Shown here: positions 36,476 to 45,400 of the stretch, in pieces
Position numbering within the stretch: the stretch's first letter is position 1
Layout of the letters: each line of letters starts with the position of its first letter
Assembly (NCBI GenBank): GCA_032128395.1
Contig: JAQBGV010000193.1
Coordinates: forward strand, 27,773 to 91,772
Length of the DNA: 64,000 bases
From: JAQBGV01 sp032128395
GTDB lineage: Bacteria > Planctomycetota > UBA8108 > UBA1146
Direction of reading: 5' to 3'
The notes under the pieces: model-generated
Seen by the model: the letters and a program-made list of their open reading frames with translations, nothing else
Database searches by the model: none
Told to the model about the DNA's origin: nothing
Made by a program: the position numbers and the translations under genes

Positions 36476-37780
36476 CTAGCTCTCGCTCTCTGGTTCGGAC
36501 GCGGAAGCGGCGCCTCCTTCTCTCGCGATGATCAGCCGCGCTCCCCGCCCATAGGTGAGGTAACTCCAGGTCCAGTCGAGGAGCACCGCCAGGCGATTTC
36601 GGAACCCGATCAAGAACACCAGGTGGATGCAGAGCCACGCGAGCCAGGCGATGAAGCCGGTCAGCTTGTGCTCGCCGATCTCGGCGATCGCCGCGCTCCG
36701 GCCGATCGTCGCCATGTTCCCCCGATCGACATAGCGAAACGGCACTCGTTCGCGCCCCTCTGAAGCGATGATGCGACCGACATGCCGCCCCTGTTGCATC
36801 GCGACCGGAGCGACTCCGGGAAGCGGTCGGCCCTCTTCGTCATCGAACCGAGCGATGTCCCCGATCGCGAACACCTCGGGGTATCCGGGAAGCGAGAGAG
36901 CGGGTTCGACGATCCATCGCCCGCCGCGATCGCGGGGCAGCTCGTGCCCATCGGTCAACTCGGAGGCTCGCACTCCCGCCGCCCAGAGCACAGTGCCGGC
37001 GTCGATCCGCTCCTCCCCCAGTTCGACCCCGCGTTCGTCGATCGCGGTGACCCTCTCGCCGGTGCGGACTTCGACCCCCATCCGCTCGAGTGTCTTGCGG
37101 GCTCCCGCCGAGAGCGTGGCATCGAAGCTTCCGAGGATCCGCTCCTCTCCCTCGAGAAGGACGATCCGAGCAGAACCCGGACGAATTTCGCGGAAGTCAC
37201 GGGCGAGGACGAAACGAGAGATCTCGGCGAGTGCGCCGGCGAGTTCGACCCCGGTCGGTCCTCCTCCCACCACCACGAACGTCATCCGTTCGCGGCGCCG
37301 GTCGCTGTCCCGTTCCCGCTCCGCCGCCTCGAAGGCGGTGAGCACGCGGTGGCGGATCGCGAGCGCATCCTCGACCGTCTTCAGGCCGAGAGCGAACTGA
37401 GACCACTCCTCCCGCCCGAAATAGAAGGTCCGCGCCCCTGCCGCGACGACCAACCAGTCGTAGGGGATTTCGCGGAACCGGAGGTTGGAGGGAGCGAGCG
37501 CGACGACTCGGCGGTCGAGATCGATCCCGGTGACATCGGCGAGATATACCGTGGTGTTCCGCTGCCGCCGGACGATCGAACGGATCGGGGCCGCGATGTC
37601 CGCCGGGCTGAGCCCCGCCATCGCGACCTGGTAGAGGAGCGGCTGAAAGAGATGGTGGTTCGTGCGGTCGAGGATCGTGATCCGCACCGGCGCCCGGCGT
37701 AGCGACCGCGCGACCGCCAATCCGCCGAACCCGCCTCCGATGATCACGACGTGGGGGGGGGAATCGGGGCGGTCCGGCAT
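36476..37780 (-). CDS. ndh: Type II NADH:quinone dehydrogenase
   Basis: 434 residues. The FAD motif HVVIIGGGFGGLAVARSL and the NADH motif FVVVGGGPTGVELAGALAE are intact, with NHHLFQPLLYQVAMAGLSP and VFAIGDIA as further family signatures. A C-terminal amphipathic region (FIAWLAWLCIHLVFLIGF) anchors it to the membrane. It passes electrons from NADH to quinone without proton pumping. It begins just after the proline dehydrogenase stop, suggesting co-transcription and joint feeding of the quinone pool. Confidence 0.93.
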   Translation of the reverse strand: MPDRPDSPPHVVIIGGGFGGLAVARSLRRAPVRITILDRTNHHLFQPLLYQVAMAGLSPADIAAPIRSIVRRQRNTTVYLADVTGIDLDRRVVALAPSNLRFREIPYDWLVVAAGARTFYFGREEWSQFALGLKTVEDALAIRHRVLTAFEAAERERDSDRRRERMTFVVVGGGPTGVELAGALAEISRFVLARDFREIRPGSARIVLLEGEERILGSFDATLSAGARKTLERMGVEVRTGERVTAIDERGVELGEERIDAGTVLWAAGVRASELTDGHELPRDRGGRWIVEPALSLPGYPEVFAIGDIARFDDEEGRPLPGVAPVAMQQGRHVGRIIASEGRERVPFRYVDRGNMATIGRSAAIAEIGEHKLTGFIAWLAWLCIHLVFLIGFRNRLAVLLDWTWSYLTYGRGARLIIAREGGAASASEPESES

Positions 37781-37781
37781 C

Positions 37782-38681
37782 TCAGCGACCGCGGAAGAGG
37801 TTTCGGACCACATGCCCCGCGATCTGCGGATTCTCCCGGAGGCGGCGCGACGAGTACGCGTACCACTCCTCGCCGAAGGGGACGTAGACCCGCAGCGGAT
37901 GGCCGGCGGAGACGAGTTCGGTACGAATCGATTCGGTGACCCCGAGGAGCATCTGGAACTCGTACCGCTCCTTCGGAAGTTCGTGCTCGCGAATCAGATC
38001 GAGCGCCGCGTCGATCAGAGGGCGATCGTGAGTGGCGATCGCGACCTTCTCCGCGCCGCCTTCGATGAGCTGACCCAAGATCGCGATGTACGCTTGCCGG
38101 ACCTCATCCCGACCCTGCAGGGCGACTTCCGGGGGCTCGACGTAGATCCCCTTGCAGAGCCGAATGTGCGTCCGACCCTCGGCGAGCAGTCTCGCGACGT
38201 CCCCTGGAGTGCGCCTCAGACAGGCCTGCAGCACCGCGCCGACCGCCTTCGACCGCTGGCGCATCTCCCGGTAGATGTCGAGGGTCCACTGCGTGACCTG
38301 GGAGCCCTCCATATCGATCCGAACGAAGTTTCGCCGATCCTCGGCCGCCGCGACCAGGTCGCGCATCACCGAACGGCAGAGCTCCGGGTCGAATTGCAGT
38401 CCCATCTGGGAGAGCTTCACCGAGATGTTGCAGTTGAGCTGGTGGCTCTCGATCTCCGCGAGGGAACGCAGGTAGAGGTCACGGCTGGCGATCGCCTGGG
38501 TGGAGTCGGTCGAATCTTCCCCGAGCACATCGAGGGTCGCGGACATCCCCTGGGCGTTCAGATCGCGCACGCAGGCGATCGCGTCGGCGAGGCTGGTGCC
38601 CGCGATGTACCGTCGAGAGATGCGCCAGACCAGCGGTCGGGGAACGAGCGGCAACAGGGTGACCAAGGCCCGGTTCAGCAT
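37782..38681 (-). CDS. Proline dehydrogenase (monofunctional PRODH)
   Basis: 299 residues, start at 38681 with GGGAGGGAG upstream. It shows the TIM-barrel PRODH features: NISVKLSQMGLQFDPELC, VRIDMEGSQVTQWTLDIY, HIRLCKGIYVEPPEVALQG, and the substrate loop YVPFGEEWYAYSSRRLRENP. It oxidises proline to pyrroline-5-carboxylate with FAD and quinone. The short form lacks the P5C dehydrogenase part of PutA. It heads a unit with ndh and a Nudix gene. Confidence 0.93.
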   Translation of the reverse strand: MLNRALVTLLPLVPRPLVWRISRRYIAGTSLADAIACVRDLNAQGMSATLDVLGEDSTDSTQAIASRDLYLRSLAEIESHQLNCNISVKLSQMGLQFDPELCRSVMRDLVAAAEDRRNFVRIDMEGSQVTQWTLDIYREMRQRSKAVGAVLQACLRRTPGDVARLLAEGRTHIRLCKGIYVEPPEVALQGRDEVRQAYIAILGQLIEGGAEKVAIATHDRPLIDAALDLIREHELPKERYEFQMLLGVTESIRTELVSAGHPLRVYVPFGEEWYAYSSRRLRENPQIAGHVVRNLFRGR

Positions 38682-38891
38682 GGACTCCCTCCCCGCGCGT
38701 TCCCGGGGCATTCGCGGTGCGAACCCGGTCCCGGACCGAGTCTTTTCGACCCCTTGTAGATCTGGCATCGCTTCCCCCACGATCCTCTGAACGCTTGGCT
38801 GATCCGGAGCAGCGATCCAGTCCGGGGGCGGTACTATACCGGGGCGTGCCCCGCCGCGGGAACGGTCCCCGAACGAAGGAGTGAGAGTTCC

Positions 38892-39329
38892 ATGCTGCCC
38901 AACTCCGAGCAGCCCATTCCCGAACCGAGGCCCCGAATCGTCATCCGGACGCCGCTCTCCTTCTTCGAGTGGCTCCTCTTCGGATTTCTCCTGACGAGCG
39001 GCGCCCTCCACCTCTATGGCGGGTGGGGTCCGAGCTTCGACGGGGACCCGATGACGCGCGAGGGGCTCTGGGAGGTCGCGGTCGGGACCTTCTCCATTCT
39101 GCTCTCCGGCCAGGTCTTCCTGCGGACCCCGGCGGCGCGGTTCTCGATCTCGCTCCTCTTCCTGATGCAGGGGATCGCATTCGTCCAACGCTATGCCGTC
39201 TACCACCCGGAACGTTGGCTCCAAGCGACCGACCTGTTCCGCCTCCAGCGGCTCATCGAGTTGGGATTCTTCGCAATCGCGATCGTCCTCGTCCATGTAC
39301 GACCGCGGAGGATCGAGGTGTTGTCGTGA
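38892..39329 (+). CDS. Small integral membrane protein, function unknown
   Basis: 145 residues with about four hydrophobic segments, for example FFEWLLFGFLLTSGALHLYG, TFSILLSGQVFL, FSISLLFLMQGIAFV and LIELGFFAIAIVLVHV. AAGGAG precedes the ATG. No family is recognised. Its TGA overlaps the GTG of the acetyltransferase that follows (GTGA), so the two are translated together. Confidence 0.75.
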   Translation: MLPNSEQPIPEPRPRIVIRTPLSFFEWLLFGFLLTSGALHLYGGWGPSFDGDPMTREGLWEVAVGTFSILLSGQVFLRTPAARFSISLLFLMQGIAFVQRYAVYHPERWLQATDLFRLQRLIELGFFAIAIVLVHVRPRRIEVLS

Positions 39330-39835
39330 GCGCGACGATCCGTGACGCCAAACTCGAGGACCTGCCCCCGATCGACGCCATCTACCGACCCGAGGTCCTT
39401 CACGGGGTCGCCACCTTCGACACCGAGCCGAGGAGCGAGGCCGAGACCCGAGCCTGGTTCGAGAGGATCCGCAGCCGGGAGCTACCGGTGCGGGTCGCGA
39501 TCGACCGAGAAGAACGGGTGATCGGCTACTCCTGCCTCGCTCCCTGGTCTCCGAAACCGGCCTACTCGATCACCGCGGAGAGCAGCGTGTACGTCCACAC
39601 GGACCACCGCAGCGCCGGGATCGGCCGCGCGTTGGTCACCGATCTGATCGAGTGGGCGCGGGAGCGATCGCTACAGCTCCTGGTCGCGCAGATCGAGACG
39701 AGCGGCGGCGCGGCGAGCCGGAGGCTCCACACTTCGCTCGGCTTCGAACCGGTGGGGGTGTTGCACGGAGTCGGGCAGAAGTTCGGGCGACTGCTCGATG
39801 TGGAGATCTTGGAGCTCAGGCTCTCTCACCCGTGA
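39326..39835 (+). CDS. GNAT acetyltransferase, phosphinothricin-acetyltransferase-like
   Basis: 169 residues from the GTG at 39326. The acetyl-CoA-binding motif VYVHTDHRSAGIGRALV and the PAT-type tail LHTSLGFEPVGVLHGVGQKF with a following LLDVEILEL are clear. The N-terminal IRDAKLEDLPPIDAIYRPEV matches the subgroup that acetylates small amino-acid-like amines, such as Met sulfoximine or phosphinothricin. The physiological substrate is unknown. Confidence 0.9.
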   Translation: MSATIRDAKLEDLPPIDAIYRPEVLHGVATFDTEPRSEAETRAWFERIRSRELPVRVAIDREERVIGYSCLAPWSPKPAYSITAESSVYVHTDHRSAGIGRALVTDLIEWARERSLQLLVAQIETSGGAASRRLHTSLGFEPVGVLHGVGQKFGRLLDVEILELRLSHP

Positions 39836-39935
39836 TCGGTGCCGGCTCTCCTCTCCGACGGCACCTCAGCAACCGTTCCCGCTCTCGCAGTCCAGACTCC
39901 GATTCGAGGTTTTTCGACCGCCTCCTAGGACCAAC

Positions 39936-41369
39936 TCAAGCGCGGTAGCGCACGGCCCAGGCGTGCTCGCACGGCGGGGTGGCGCGGACCGCGGCGGGGA
40001 TTTCGACGATCGTCTCCGCGCCGCGGGAGCGCACGACGAGCGGTCCCCCGCCGCCGCCGAGAAGCTCGACCGCGCTTCCTTCCGCGACTCGATCCGGGAT
40101 GACGATCTCCTTCGGCGGAGCGACCTCCCCCTCAGGCGCGAGGTGGATCGCGAAGCGCTCGCTCCCCTTCTGGGTCAGCGCGACATTTCCCTTCCGGTAA
40201 GGAGGGAGCGCTCTCGTCCCATGGATCGCCTCCGCATTCACCGCCATCCACCGCGCGACCCCGCCGAGCCGCTCGTGCGCGATGGGGTCCCAGCGTCCGT
40301 CGGGACCGGGGCCGATGTTGAGGAGCAGATTCCCTCCCTTGGCGACCACTTCGACGAGGAGCTGCACCAGGTGTCGGACGCTCTTGTATCGGTCCCCCGG
40401 CTTGAAGGACCACTGGTCCCCCATCGTGATGCACGACTCCCACGCGTGCGGCAACGGTGCGGCGGGGACTTTCTGCTCGGGGGTGTAGTAATTCTCGTGG
40501 GGCCCGGCGACCCAGCGATCGACGACGATCAGCTCGCGGTTGCGTTTCCGCGCCTGCCGAGCGATCGCATCGATCTCGATGTCGTACTTCGGCGGCTGCA
40601 CCCAGGAACCATCGAACCAGAGGATGTCGGGGCGGTATCGCTCCATCAGTTCATCGATCTGGGCGTGGGTGAACTGTACGAAGCGCGCCCATCGCTCCGG
40701 GTGCAGGGCGACATCGTAGTTCGGGAACTTGTCGGGAGCGGGGAGGGATGGGTCCCAGAAGTCGGGGTGGTTCCAGTCTGGCTTCGAATAGTACGCGCCG
40801 ACCGGGAACCCCGCCTCGCGGAACGCCGAGAAGATCGTGCCGGTGACGTCCGCGCGCGGGTCATCGTGAAACGGGCAGCTCGGGTGAGTGACGCGAAAGT
40901 CGGTGTGGCGCGTCTCGAACATGCAGAAGCCGTCGTGGTGCTTCGTGGTGAACATCAAGTAGCGCATCCCCGCGGCCCGAGCGGCTTCGACCCAAGGCGC
41001 GACGTCGAGATCTCGAGGATCGAACACTCCCCGGAGCGCCCGATACCGCCGGCGGAACTCACGCAGGTCGTGTCCGCACTCCTCCCACTGCGGAAGAGAT
41101 GTCCGCCCGTACCCCTCGACCCCCTCCATCGGCCACGATTCGACCGCCCCCCACTCGGCGTAGATCCCCCAGTGCATGAAGAGCCCGAACTTCCACTCCT
41201 GGAAGCGCTCGAGTCGCTCGCGCAGTACGGGATCATCGATCTGTTTCGGTGGGTATTCGCGGTCATCGAACGCGAGGAGCGACGCGCCGAGTCGTGGAGC
41301 CCACGGCGCGAGGGCGCCCGCGGCGAGCAGCGGAAGCGCGCGTCGGCGCGAGATCGGGGTGTTCTTCAT
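39936..41369 (-). CDS. Exported GH29 alpha-L-fucosidase
   Basis: 477 residues. A twin-arginine-type leader (SRRRALPLLAAGAL) predicts Tat export. GH29 hallmarks are WKFGLFMHWGIYAEWG, YLMFTTKHHDGFCMFE and the nucleophile segment RPDILWFDGSW (Asp253). GGNLLLNIGPGPDGRW is also present, and the C-terminus is a beta-domain. It removes L-fucose from glycans, probably marine or algal polysaccharide debris. It stands alone, without a visible transporter or regulator. Confidence 0.95.
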   Translation of the reverse strand: MKNTPISRRRALPLLAAGALAPWAPRLGASLLAFDDREYPPKQIDDPVLRERLERFQEWKFGLFMHWGIYAEWGAVESWPMEGVEGYGRTSLPQWEECGHDLREFRRRYRALRGVFDPRDLDVAPWVEAARAAGMRYLMFTTKHHDGFCMFETRHTDFRVTHPSCPFHDDPRADVTGTIFSAFREAGFPVGAYYSKPDWNHPDFWDPSLPAPDKFPNYDVALHPERWARFVQFTHAQIDELMERYRPDILWFDGSWVQPPKYDIEIDAIARQARKRNRELIVVDRWVAGPHENYYTPEQKVPAAPLPHAWESCITMGDQWSFKPGDRYKSVRHLVQLLVEVVAKGGNLLLNIGPGPDGRWDPIAHERLGGVARWMAVNAEAIHGTRALPPYRKGNVALTQKGSERFAIHLAPEGEVAPPKEIVIPDRVAEGSAVELLGGGGGPLVVRSRGAETIVEIPAAVRATPPCEHAWAVRYRA

Positions 41370-41489
41370 CGAGATCCTCCAGACGGTTCCACCCTCGAGC
41401 CGATCATAGAGGAAAGGCGCAGGGCCCAGCTCAGGTTGCCCCGCAATCGCGGTGAGGAACCGATCGATGAACGACGGAGAACCGCTCAG

Positions 41490-42273
41490 CTAGGCGCCGG
41501 GTGCTCACCCGGGAGTCCTCTGCTTCCGAGCAGTTCCAGGATCCACGCTTCCGCCTGCCGCAGTTTCGCCCCCAGTTCGACCTGGTCCCCGACGAAAACA
41601 ACGGCTCGAGCCGCCTGCGGACATCCGCGGGAAGGTCATGATCGAGGTAGCGGAGGCCGAAGGTCGCTCGAAAGGGGTCGTGCCTTATCCGCAGCAGCTC
41701 CACGAGGTGCCGGAGCGTGACCGACTGGTAGAACGCGAGGGCGTCGACCGGCTTCCCGCGGCGGAGCTCCTTGTCAGGGAGAACCCCCATCAGGCGATGA
41801 CGCACTCGGATCGACTCGACGCGGCCATGGTTCTCCTCGTCGATCGTGTTCCGGTCGAGGGGCGCCGGGTCGACGATCCCGATCCGATCGAAGGCCATTC
41901 GCGCGTTCCCGTGTCTCTCGGGCTGCAGGAACAAATCCTTCGCGTCCGGGCGAGAGACCACCAAGTCGATGAAGTGATCGGGTGAGGCATCGCGCAGTCG
42001 GTAGAACGCCTGCGAGTGTCCGTGCCACGTCGGCTCGGGGAGACGGCAGCGGTCCGAGATCGGGGAGAGCTCGCCGAGGGTGTTCTCGACGAGGGTGAAG
42101 GCGTCCTCGACCCGCTCCGCTTCCGCGACCAGCACGAGATCGATGTCGGAGATGGCATCTTCGCGCCCGAAGGCGGCGGACCCTCCCTCCCACGCCGCGA
42201 GAATCCACGGCGCTGCCTGACAGCGGTCGATCAACGCTTGCAGGAGGCGGGTTCGCCCGATCGGAGCGCTCAT
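41490..42273 (-). CDS. Nucleotidyltransferase-domain protein with probable frameshift
   Basis: The ATG at 42273 overlaps the stop of the PepSY gene (ATGA). The nucleotidyltransferase motif GSAAFGREDAISDIDLVLV has the G-S and D-x-D metal residues of the NTP-transferase superfamily. From about residue 222 the original frame turns into implausible Arg/Ser-rich sequence. One extra base in the TTTT run near 41603 would restore a sensible end (VGDQVELGAKLRQAEAWILE) stopping at 41490. The substrate is unknown; an aminoglycoside-type or antitoxin-type role is possible. Confidence 0.75.
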
Positions 42274-42836
42274 GGTTGCTCCGCGGCCGGGGTCGTCACA
42301 GGTGGTCGATTCGCCGTCACTTGCTTTCGCCGCCGCCGTTTTCGGAGCACCGGGGTCGCCCAGATGTACACCCCGCTGAAGCTGAGGAAGAGCAGAGCGA
42401 GCGCGACGATCGGCATCCCGTAGTCGTGCCAAACCTGCGCGAACCAACTTCCGTCGTGGATCGATTCGATCAAGTCGGAGGGTCGCCAGGTATCGCTGAG
42501 CACCAAGCCGGTCACCGCGTCGACCTGGACCTCACGGTGTCCGTGAATCGACCGGACCTTGTGCACACGGCGCCCCGGGCGGAAGTCGATCCGCTCGATG
42601 TCGTCGATGGTCGCGAACACGGGATCGCCGGTATCGCGCGCGGCGGCGAGCACCACCGCGATCGACACGAACTGATCGGGTGTCCCCTCCGCCCCGATCT
42701 GGGTCGCGGGTTGGATCGACGTGAACTCCTTCTTCACCAGAAGGAGAAACCCGGTCACGGCGGTCGTGGCGATCACCAGGCAGATCGAGAGCCCGATCCA
42801 CCGGTGGAGGTTCCAGAGGAGTTTGAAGAGGTTCAT
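42270..42836 (-). CDS. PepSY-domain membrane protein
   Basis: 188 residues from the ATG at 42836. An N-terminal transmembrane helix of the PepSY-associated type (LWNLHRWIGLSICLVIATTA) is followed by an extracytoplasmic PepSY domain (FATIDDIERIDFRPGRRVHK, then EVQVDAVTGLVLSDTWRPSD). A second helix is IVALALLFLSFSGVYIWA and a basic cytoplasmic tail ends it. Such proteins are often linked to iron or metal reduction. The next gene overlaps by four bases. Confidence 0.85.
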   Translation of the reverse strand: MNLFKLLWNLHRWIGLSICLVIATTAVTGFLLLVKKEFTSIQPATQIGAEGTPDQFVSIAVVLAAARDTGDPVFATIDDIERIDFRPGRRVHKVRSIHGHREVQVDAVTGLVLSDTWRPSDLIESIHDGSWFAQVWHDYGMPIVALALLFLSFSGVYIWATPVLRKRRRRKQVTANRPPVTTPAAEQP

Positions 42837-42969
42837 GCGCGGGAGTGTCGCAAGGGGCGACCGGGTGGGCAACTCCAGTTTCAGGCCTCGTAGAGCACTC
42901 ACGAGTCACCCCAACGAGCTCGCCTCTGGCTCGGGGGGGCTGGAACGATGAGGGGACTGGCTCTCCATT

Positions 42970-43362
42970 TCACTCGCCCCACGCTGCGCGAATTCGCTTC
43001 AGCTTCGGGAACGGCCTCGGCCACGGCCACCACTTTCTCGGCCAGCGGATCTCGATCAGGTCGATGCGCACGCCACCCGGGCTTCGACTCCGTCCGTGCA
43101 ACCATTCGGCGGCGCGGGCGATGCGTTGCATCTGGCGGGATGAGAGCTCGACCGGGTGGTCGCTGCTGCGAGTCTTCACCTCGACCACGAGTAACATCTT
43201 CGTCGATCGTTCGAGGGCGACGATGTCGATCTCGCCGATCGGGGTCCGCCGGTTTCGCGCGAGAATTCTTGCGCCGGTGAGGCGCAGGTACCACACCGCG
43301 ATGGTCTCCCCCCGACGACCGAGCGACGAGCGATGATCCGTTCTCCGTCGCTCGTCCGCATC
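42970..43362 (-). CDS. yraN: YraN/UPF0102 endonuclease-fold protein, start unresolved
   Basis: The conserved core SSLGRRGETIAVWYL, GEIDIVALERSTKMLLVVEV and KTRSS is the UPF0102 nuclease-like fold with the D-ExK pattern. No ATG, GTG or TTG is in frame between the core and the hairpin upstream. An ATG at 43361 is one base out of frame, so a base may be missing in the sequence between 43323 and 43361. The left coordinate of the start is therefore approximate. It follows rplS, as it does in many genomes. Confidence 0.8.
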   Translation of the reverse strand, partial: DADERRRTDHRSSLGRRGETIAVWYLRLTGARILARNRRTPIGEIDIVALERSTKMLLVVEVKTRSSDHPVELSSRQMQRIARAAEWLHGRSRSPGGVRIDLIEIRWPRKWWPWPRPFPKLKRIRAAWGE

Positions 43363-43377
43363 CGGTCTCTCTGGATG

Positions 43378-43417
43378 CGCGAACCCCCCGGCCGGTCTCC
43401 CGGACGGGGGGTTCGCG
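43378..43417 (-). terminator. Strong hairpin downstream of rplS
   Basis: CGCGAACCCCCC (43378-43389) pairs perfectly over 12 bases with GGGGGGTTCGCG (43406-43417) around a 16-base loop. There is no T-run, so it may attenuate or stabilise the rplS mRNA 3' end rather than terminate fully. Confidence 0.6.
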
Positions 43418-43460
43418 GGATCCGCGGGCGCGGATCTTCGTCGTCGGTGCGTTGGTCGAT

Positions 43461-43928
43461 CTATTTTTCGGTGCCCCCCGCGACCGCCTCGGCGGCGGAC
43501 TCGCTGAGCGCGTTCTCGAGACGAGGAGTTGGCGCGGGCATCCGGTCCGCCACCATCTTCGAAGGCTTTCGGCGATGCCGCACGCCGCCGATCAGCTCGC
43601 GCACTTTGGTCGACTTGCCGACCCGGTCGCGTAGGTAGTAGAGCTTCGCGCGCCGGACGCGACCGCGACGCTTCACGACGATCTGCTCGATCCAAGGGCT
43701 GTGCAGGGGAAAGACCCGCTCGACCCCTTCACCCGCGACGATGCGTCGCACCGTGAACGCGCTGCGATTCGAGGCGCTCTTTCGGGCGATCACCGTTCCG
43801 GTGAAGATTTGGACCCGCTGCTTATCACCCTCGATGATGCGCACGTGCACATCGATCGTGTCCCCGATCTCGAAGACGGGTACTACGGTCTTGAGCTGGC
43901 GGCGTTCGTAGTCATCCATCAGGTTCAT
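43461..43928 (-). CDS. rplS: Ribosomal protein L19
   Basis: 155 residues. The L19 body is clear: PVFEIGDTIDVHVRIIEGDK, QIFTGTVIARKSASNRSAFT, VERVFPLHSPWIEQIVVKRR, RRAKLYYLRDRVGKSTKVRE. The ATG overlaps the trmD stop (ATGA). About 40 residues beyond the usual end (after GGVRHRRKPSK) form an acidic, Ala-rich tail. It lies at the 30S-50S interface. Confidence 0.97.
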   Translation of the reverse strand: MNLMDDYERRQLKTVVPVFEIGDTIDVHVRIIEGDKQRVQIFTGTVIARKSASNRSAFTVRRIVAGEGVERVFPLHSPWIEQIVVKRRGRVRRAKLYYLRDRVGKSTKVRELIGGVRHRRKPSKMVADRMPAPTPRLENALSESAAEAVAGGTEK

Positions 43929-44833
43929 CGTCGGTCTCCGACTCTGCGGCGCTGGGTCGCTTCGCGCGCCCGCTGCCGTCGCCATTCTTCGATCCGGCCG
44001 TGATCCCCCGAAAGAAGGACCTCGGGCACCTCACGACCGCGGTAGCTCGCCGGACGGGTCCAAGATGCGTGGTCGAGGCCACCGACCCCCGCGCTCTCCC
44101 CGGCCCACTCCCCGAAGGAGTCCCGACGGGCCGACTCGTCGTCTCCGAGCACCCCCGGCAAGAGCCGCGCGGTGCCCTCGATGATCGTCATCGCCGGCAC
44201 TTCGCCGCCGGAGAGGACATAGTCCCCTACCGACAAGTGCCGCCACGGGTACGACTCGAGAATCCGCTCGTCGTACCCCTCGTAGCGCCCGCAGAGAAGC
44301 ACCAGCCGAGCGCGACCAGCAAACTCCTCGAGCACCCCCTGAGTCAGAGGCGCCCCGCGCGGGCAAAGGAGCACAAGCTCCGTCCCGCAGCCCGCGTCCG
44401 CATCAGAACCGTCGCCAGCCTCCGAACCGTCGCTGGCCTCCAAACCGTCGCTGCCCTCCAAACCGTCGCTGCCCTCCGAACCGTCGCTGCCCTCCGGACC
44501 GTCGCTGCCCTCCGGACCGTCGCAGGCCCCAACATCCGAACCGTCTCCCAAGCCCCGGACCGAAAAGGTCTCAACACCGCCAGGTGTTGAACCAGAAAAT
44601 GACGGTATTCCGAGCACATCCAGTGCTCGGAATACCGGCTCCGGTTTGAGCAACATCCCAGGTCCCCCGCCGTAGGGGCGGTCGTCGACCGTTCGATGCC
44701 GCCCCTCGGCAAAGGCGCGAAGGTCGGTCACCCGCACTTCGAGCCGTCCGAGGTCCCGGGCGCGCCGCACCATCCCTTGGGTCAGGAAGGGCCCGAAGAA
44801 CCGCGGGAAGATCGTCAGGATGTCGACCCGCAT
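43925..44833 (-). CDS. trmD: tRNA (guanine-N1)-methyltransferase with repeat insertion
   Basis: 302 residues, about 50-70 longer than usual. The N-terminal signature MRVDILTIFPRFF, HRTVDDRPYGGGPGML, the trefoil-knot motifs LLCGRYEGYDER and SVGDYVLSGGEVPAM, and PGVLGDDESARRDSF are intact. It makes m1G37 in tRNA. Between residues about 74 and 150, where TrmD normally has a short loop before the LCPRG strand, lies a Gly/Ser/Asp/Glu-rich insertion containing repeats of GSDGPE. The insertion corresponds to an 18-bp tandem repeat and two perfect palindromes. The gene keeps frame, so the protein is probably functional. Confidence 0.95.
   Translation of the reverse strand: MRVDILTIFPRFFGPFLTQGMVRRARDLGRLEVRVTDLRAFAEGRHRTVDDRPYGGGPGMLLKPEPVFRALDVLGIPSFSGSTPGGVETFSVRGLGDGSDVGACDGPEGSDGPEGSDGSEGSDGLEGSDGLEASDGSEAGDGSDADAGCGTELVLLCPRGAPLTQGVLEEFAGRARLVLLCGRYEGYDERILESYPWRHLSVGDYVLSGGEVPAMTIIEGTARLLPGVLGDDESARRDSFGEWAGESAGVGGLDHASWTRPASYRGREVPEVLLSGDHGRIEEWRRQRAREATQRRRVGDRR
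44406..44531. repeat. 18-bp tandem repeat inside trmD, seven copies
   Basis: Near-identical units such as GAACCGTCGCTGCCCTCC repeat about seven times with 1-3 substitutions each. On the coding strand they give acidic hexapeptides of the type GSDG(P/L/S)E. The period is a multiple of three, so copy-number change would preserve the reading frame. Confidence 0.9.
44571..44590. repeat. 8-bp palindrome inside trmD
   Basis: TCAACACC and GGTGTTGA flank GCCA, a perfect stem with a 4-base loop, within the non-conserved insertion of trmD. Confidence 0.8.
44603..44637. repeat. 15-bp perfect palindrome inside trmD
   Basis: CGGTATTCCGAGCAC (44603-44617) and GTGCTCGGAATACCG (44623-44637) form a perfect 15-bp stem with a 5-base loop. 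It marks the N-terminal edge of the trmD insertion (codons for ALDVLGIPS). Confidence 0.9.
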
Positions 44834-44862
44834 CTCGGCCCCTCAGCGCACCGACAGGGGGA

Positions 44863-45177
44863 TTACTTTTTCTCCGCCTCGCGCTTCTTCGCACGTTGCG
44901 CAGCGCGTCGGCTCGTCTTCACTTTTCCGTACTTGACGTCGACCTTGCGCAGGAACGACGTCACCGTCTCCGACGGCCGCGCTCCCTGGTCGATCCAGTA
45001 CTGGACCCTGTCGACCTTGAGTTTCACCCGCGTGAGGGGGTCTTCGATGAACGGGTCGTAGGTGCCGACGATCTCGAGGGACTTGCCCTGGCGCGCGTTG
45101 CGTTTCTCGATCGCCTCCACGCGGTAGAACGGTCGGTGCCGACGACCGCAGCGCTTCAGGCGTAGCATGACCGCCAT
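44863..45177 (-). CDS. rpsP: Ribosomal protein S16
   Basis: 104 residues starting MAVMLRLKRCGRRHRPFYRV, the S16 signature, with GKSLEIVGTYDPFIED and VKLKVDRVQYWIDQGARPSE. It has a short Lys/Arg-rich tail. The start at 45177 matches the family N-terminus; the longer frame is rejected. It is in the common order ffh-rpsP-trmD-rplS. Confidence 0.97.
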   Translation of the reverse strand: MAVMLRLKRCGRRHRPFYRVEAIEKRNARQGKSLEIVGTYDPFIEDPLTRVKLKVDRVQYWIDQGARPSETVTSFLRKVDVKYGKVKTSRRAAQRAKKREAEKK

Positions 45178-45400
45178 TGTGACTCCGTGCTCCTCGAGAT
45201 CCCGCTGGACCTCGATTTCGGGTTCCGCTTCTGCTCGGGGGTCGCGGCGGTCGAGGCCCTCCCCCAGGGCGCCCGAGCGACACGAGGCTCCGTGCCTCGG
45301 GCCGGGGGCGAGAGAGACCACCGGATACTCCAAATCATTCAAAGACCGACGATTATAGACGTGACGGTAGGGTCCGCAACGCCATTTGCCACCCTGAGGG

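Noticed and set aside
42953..42963. Third copy of the inverted-repeat element
   Set aside because: Only the 11-base word GGGACTGGCTC is present, without a complementary arm, so it is noted but not annotated.
44406..44531. CRISPR array
   Set aside because: Units are contiguous 18-mers without spacers, in frame inside trmD, and no cas genes are present.
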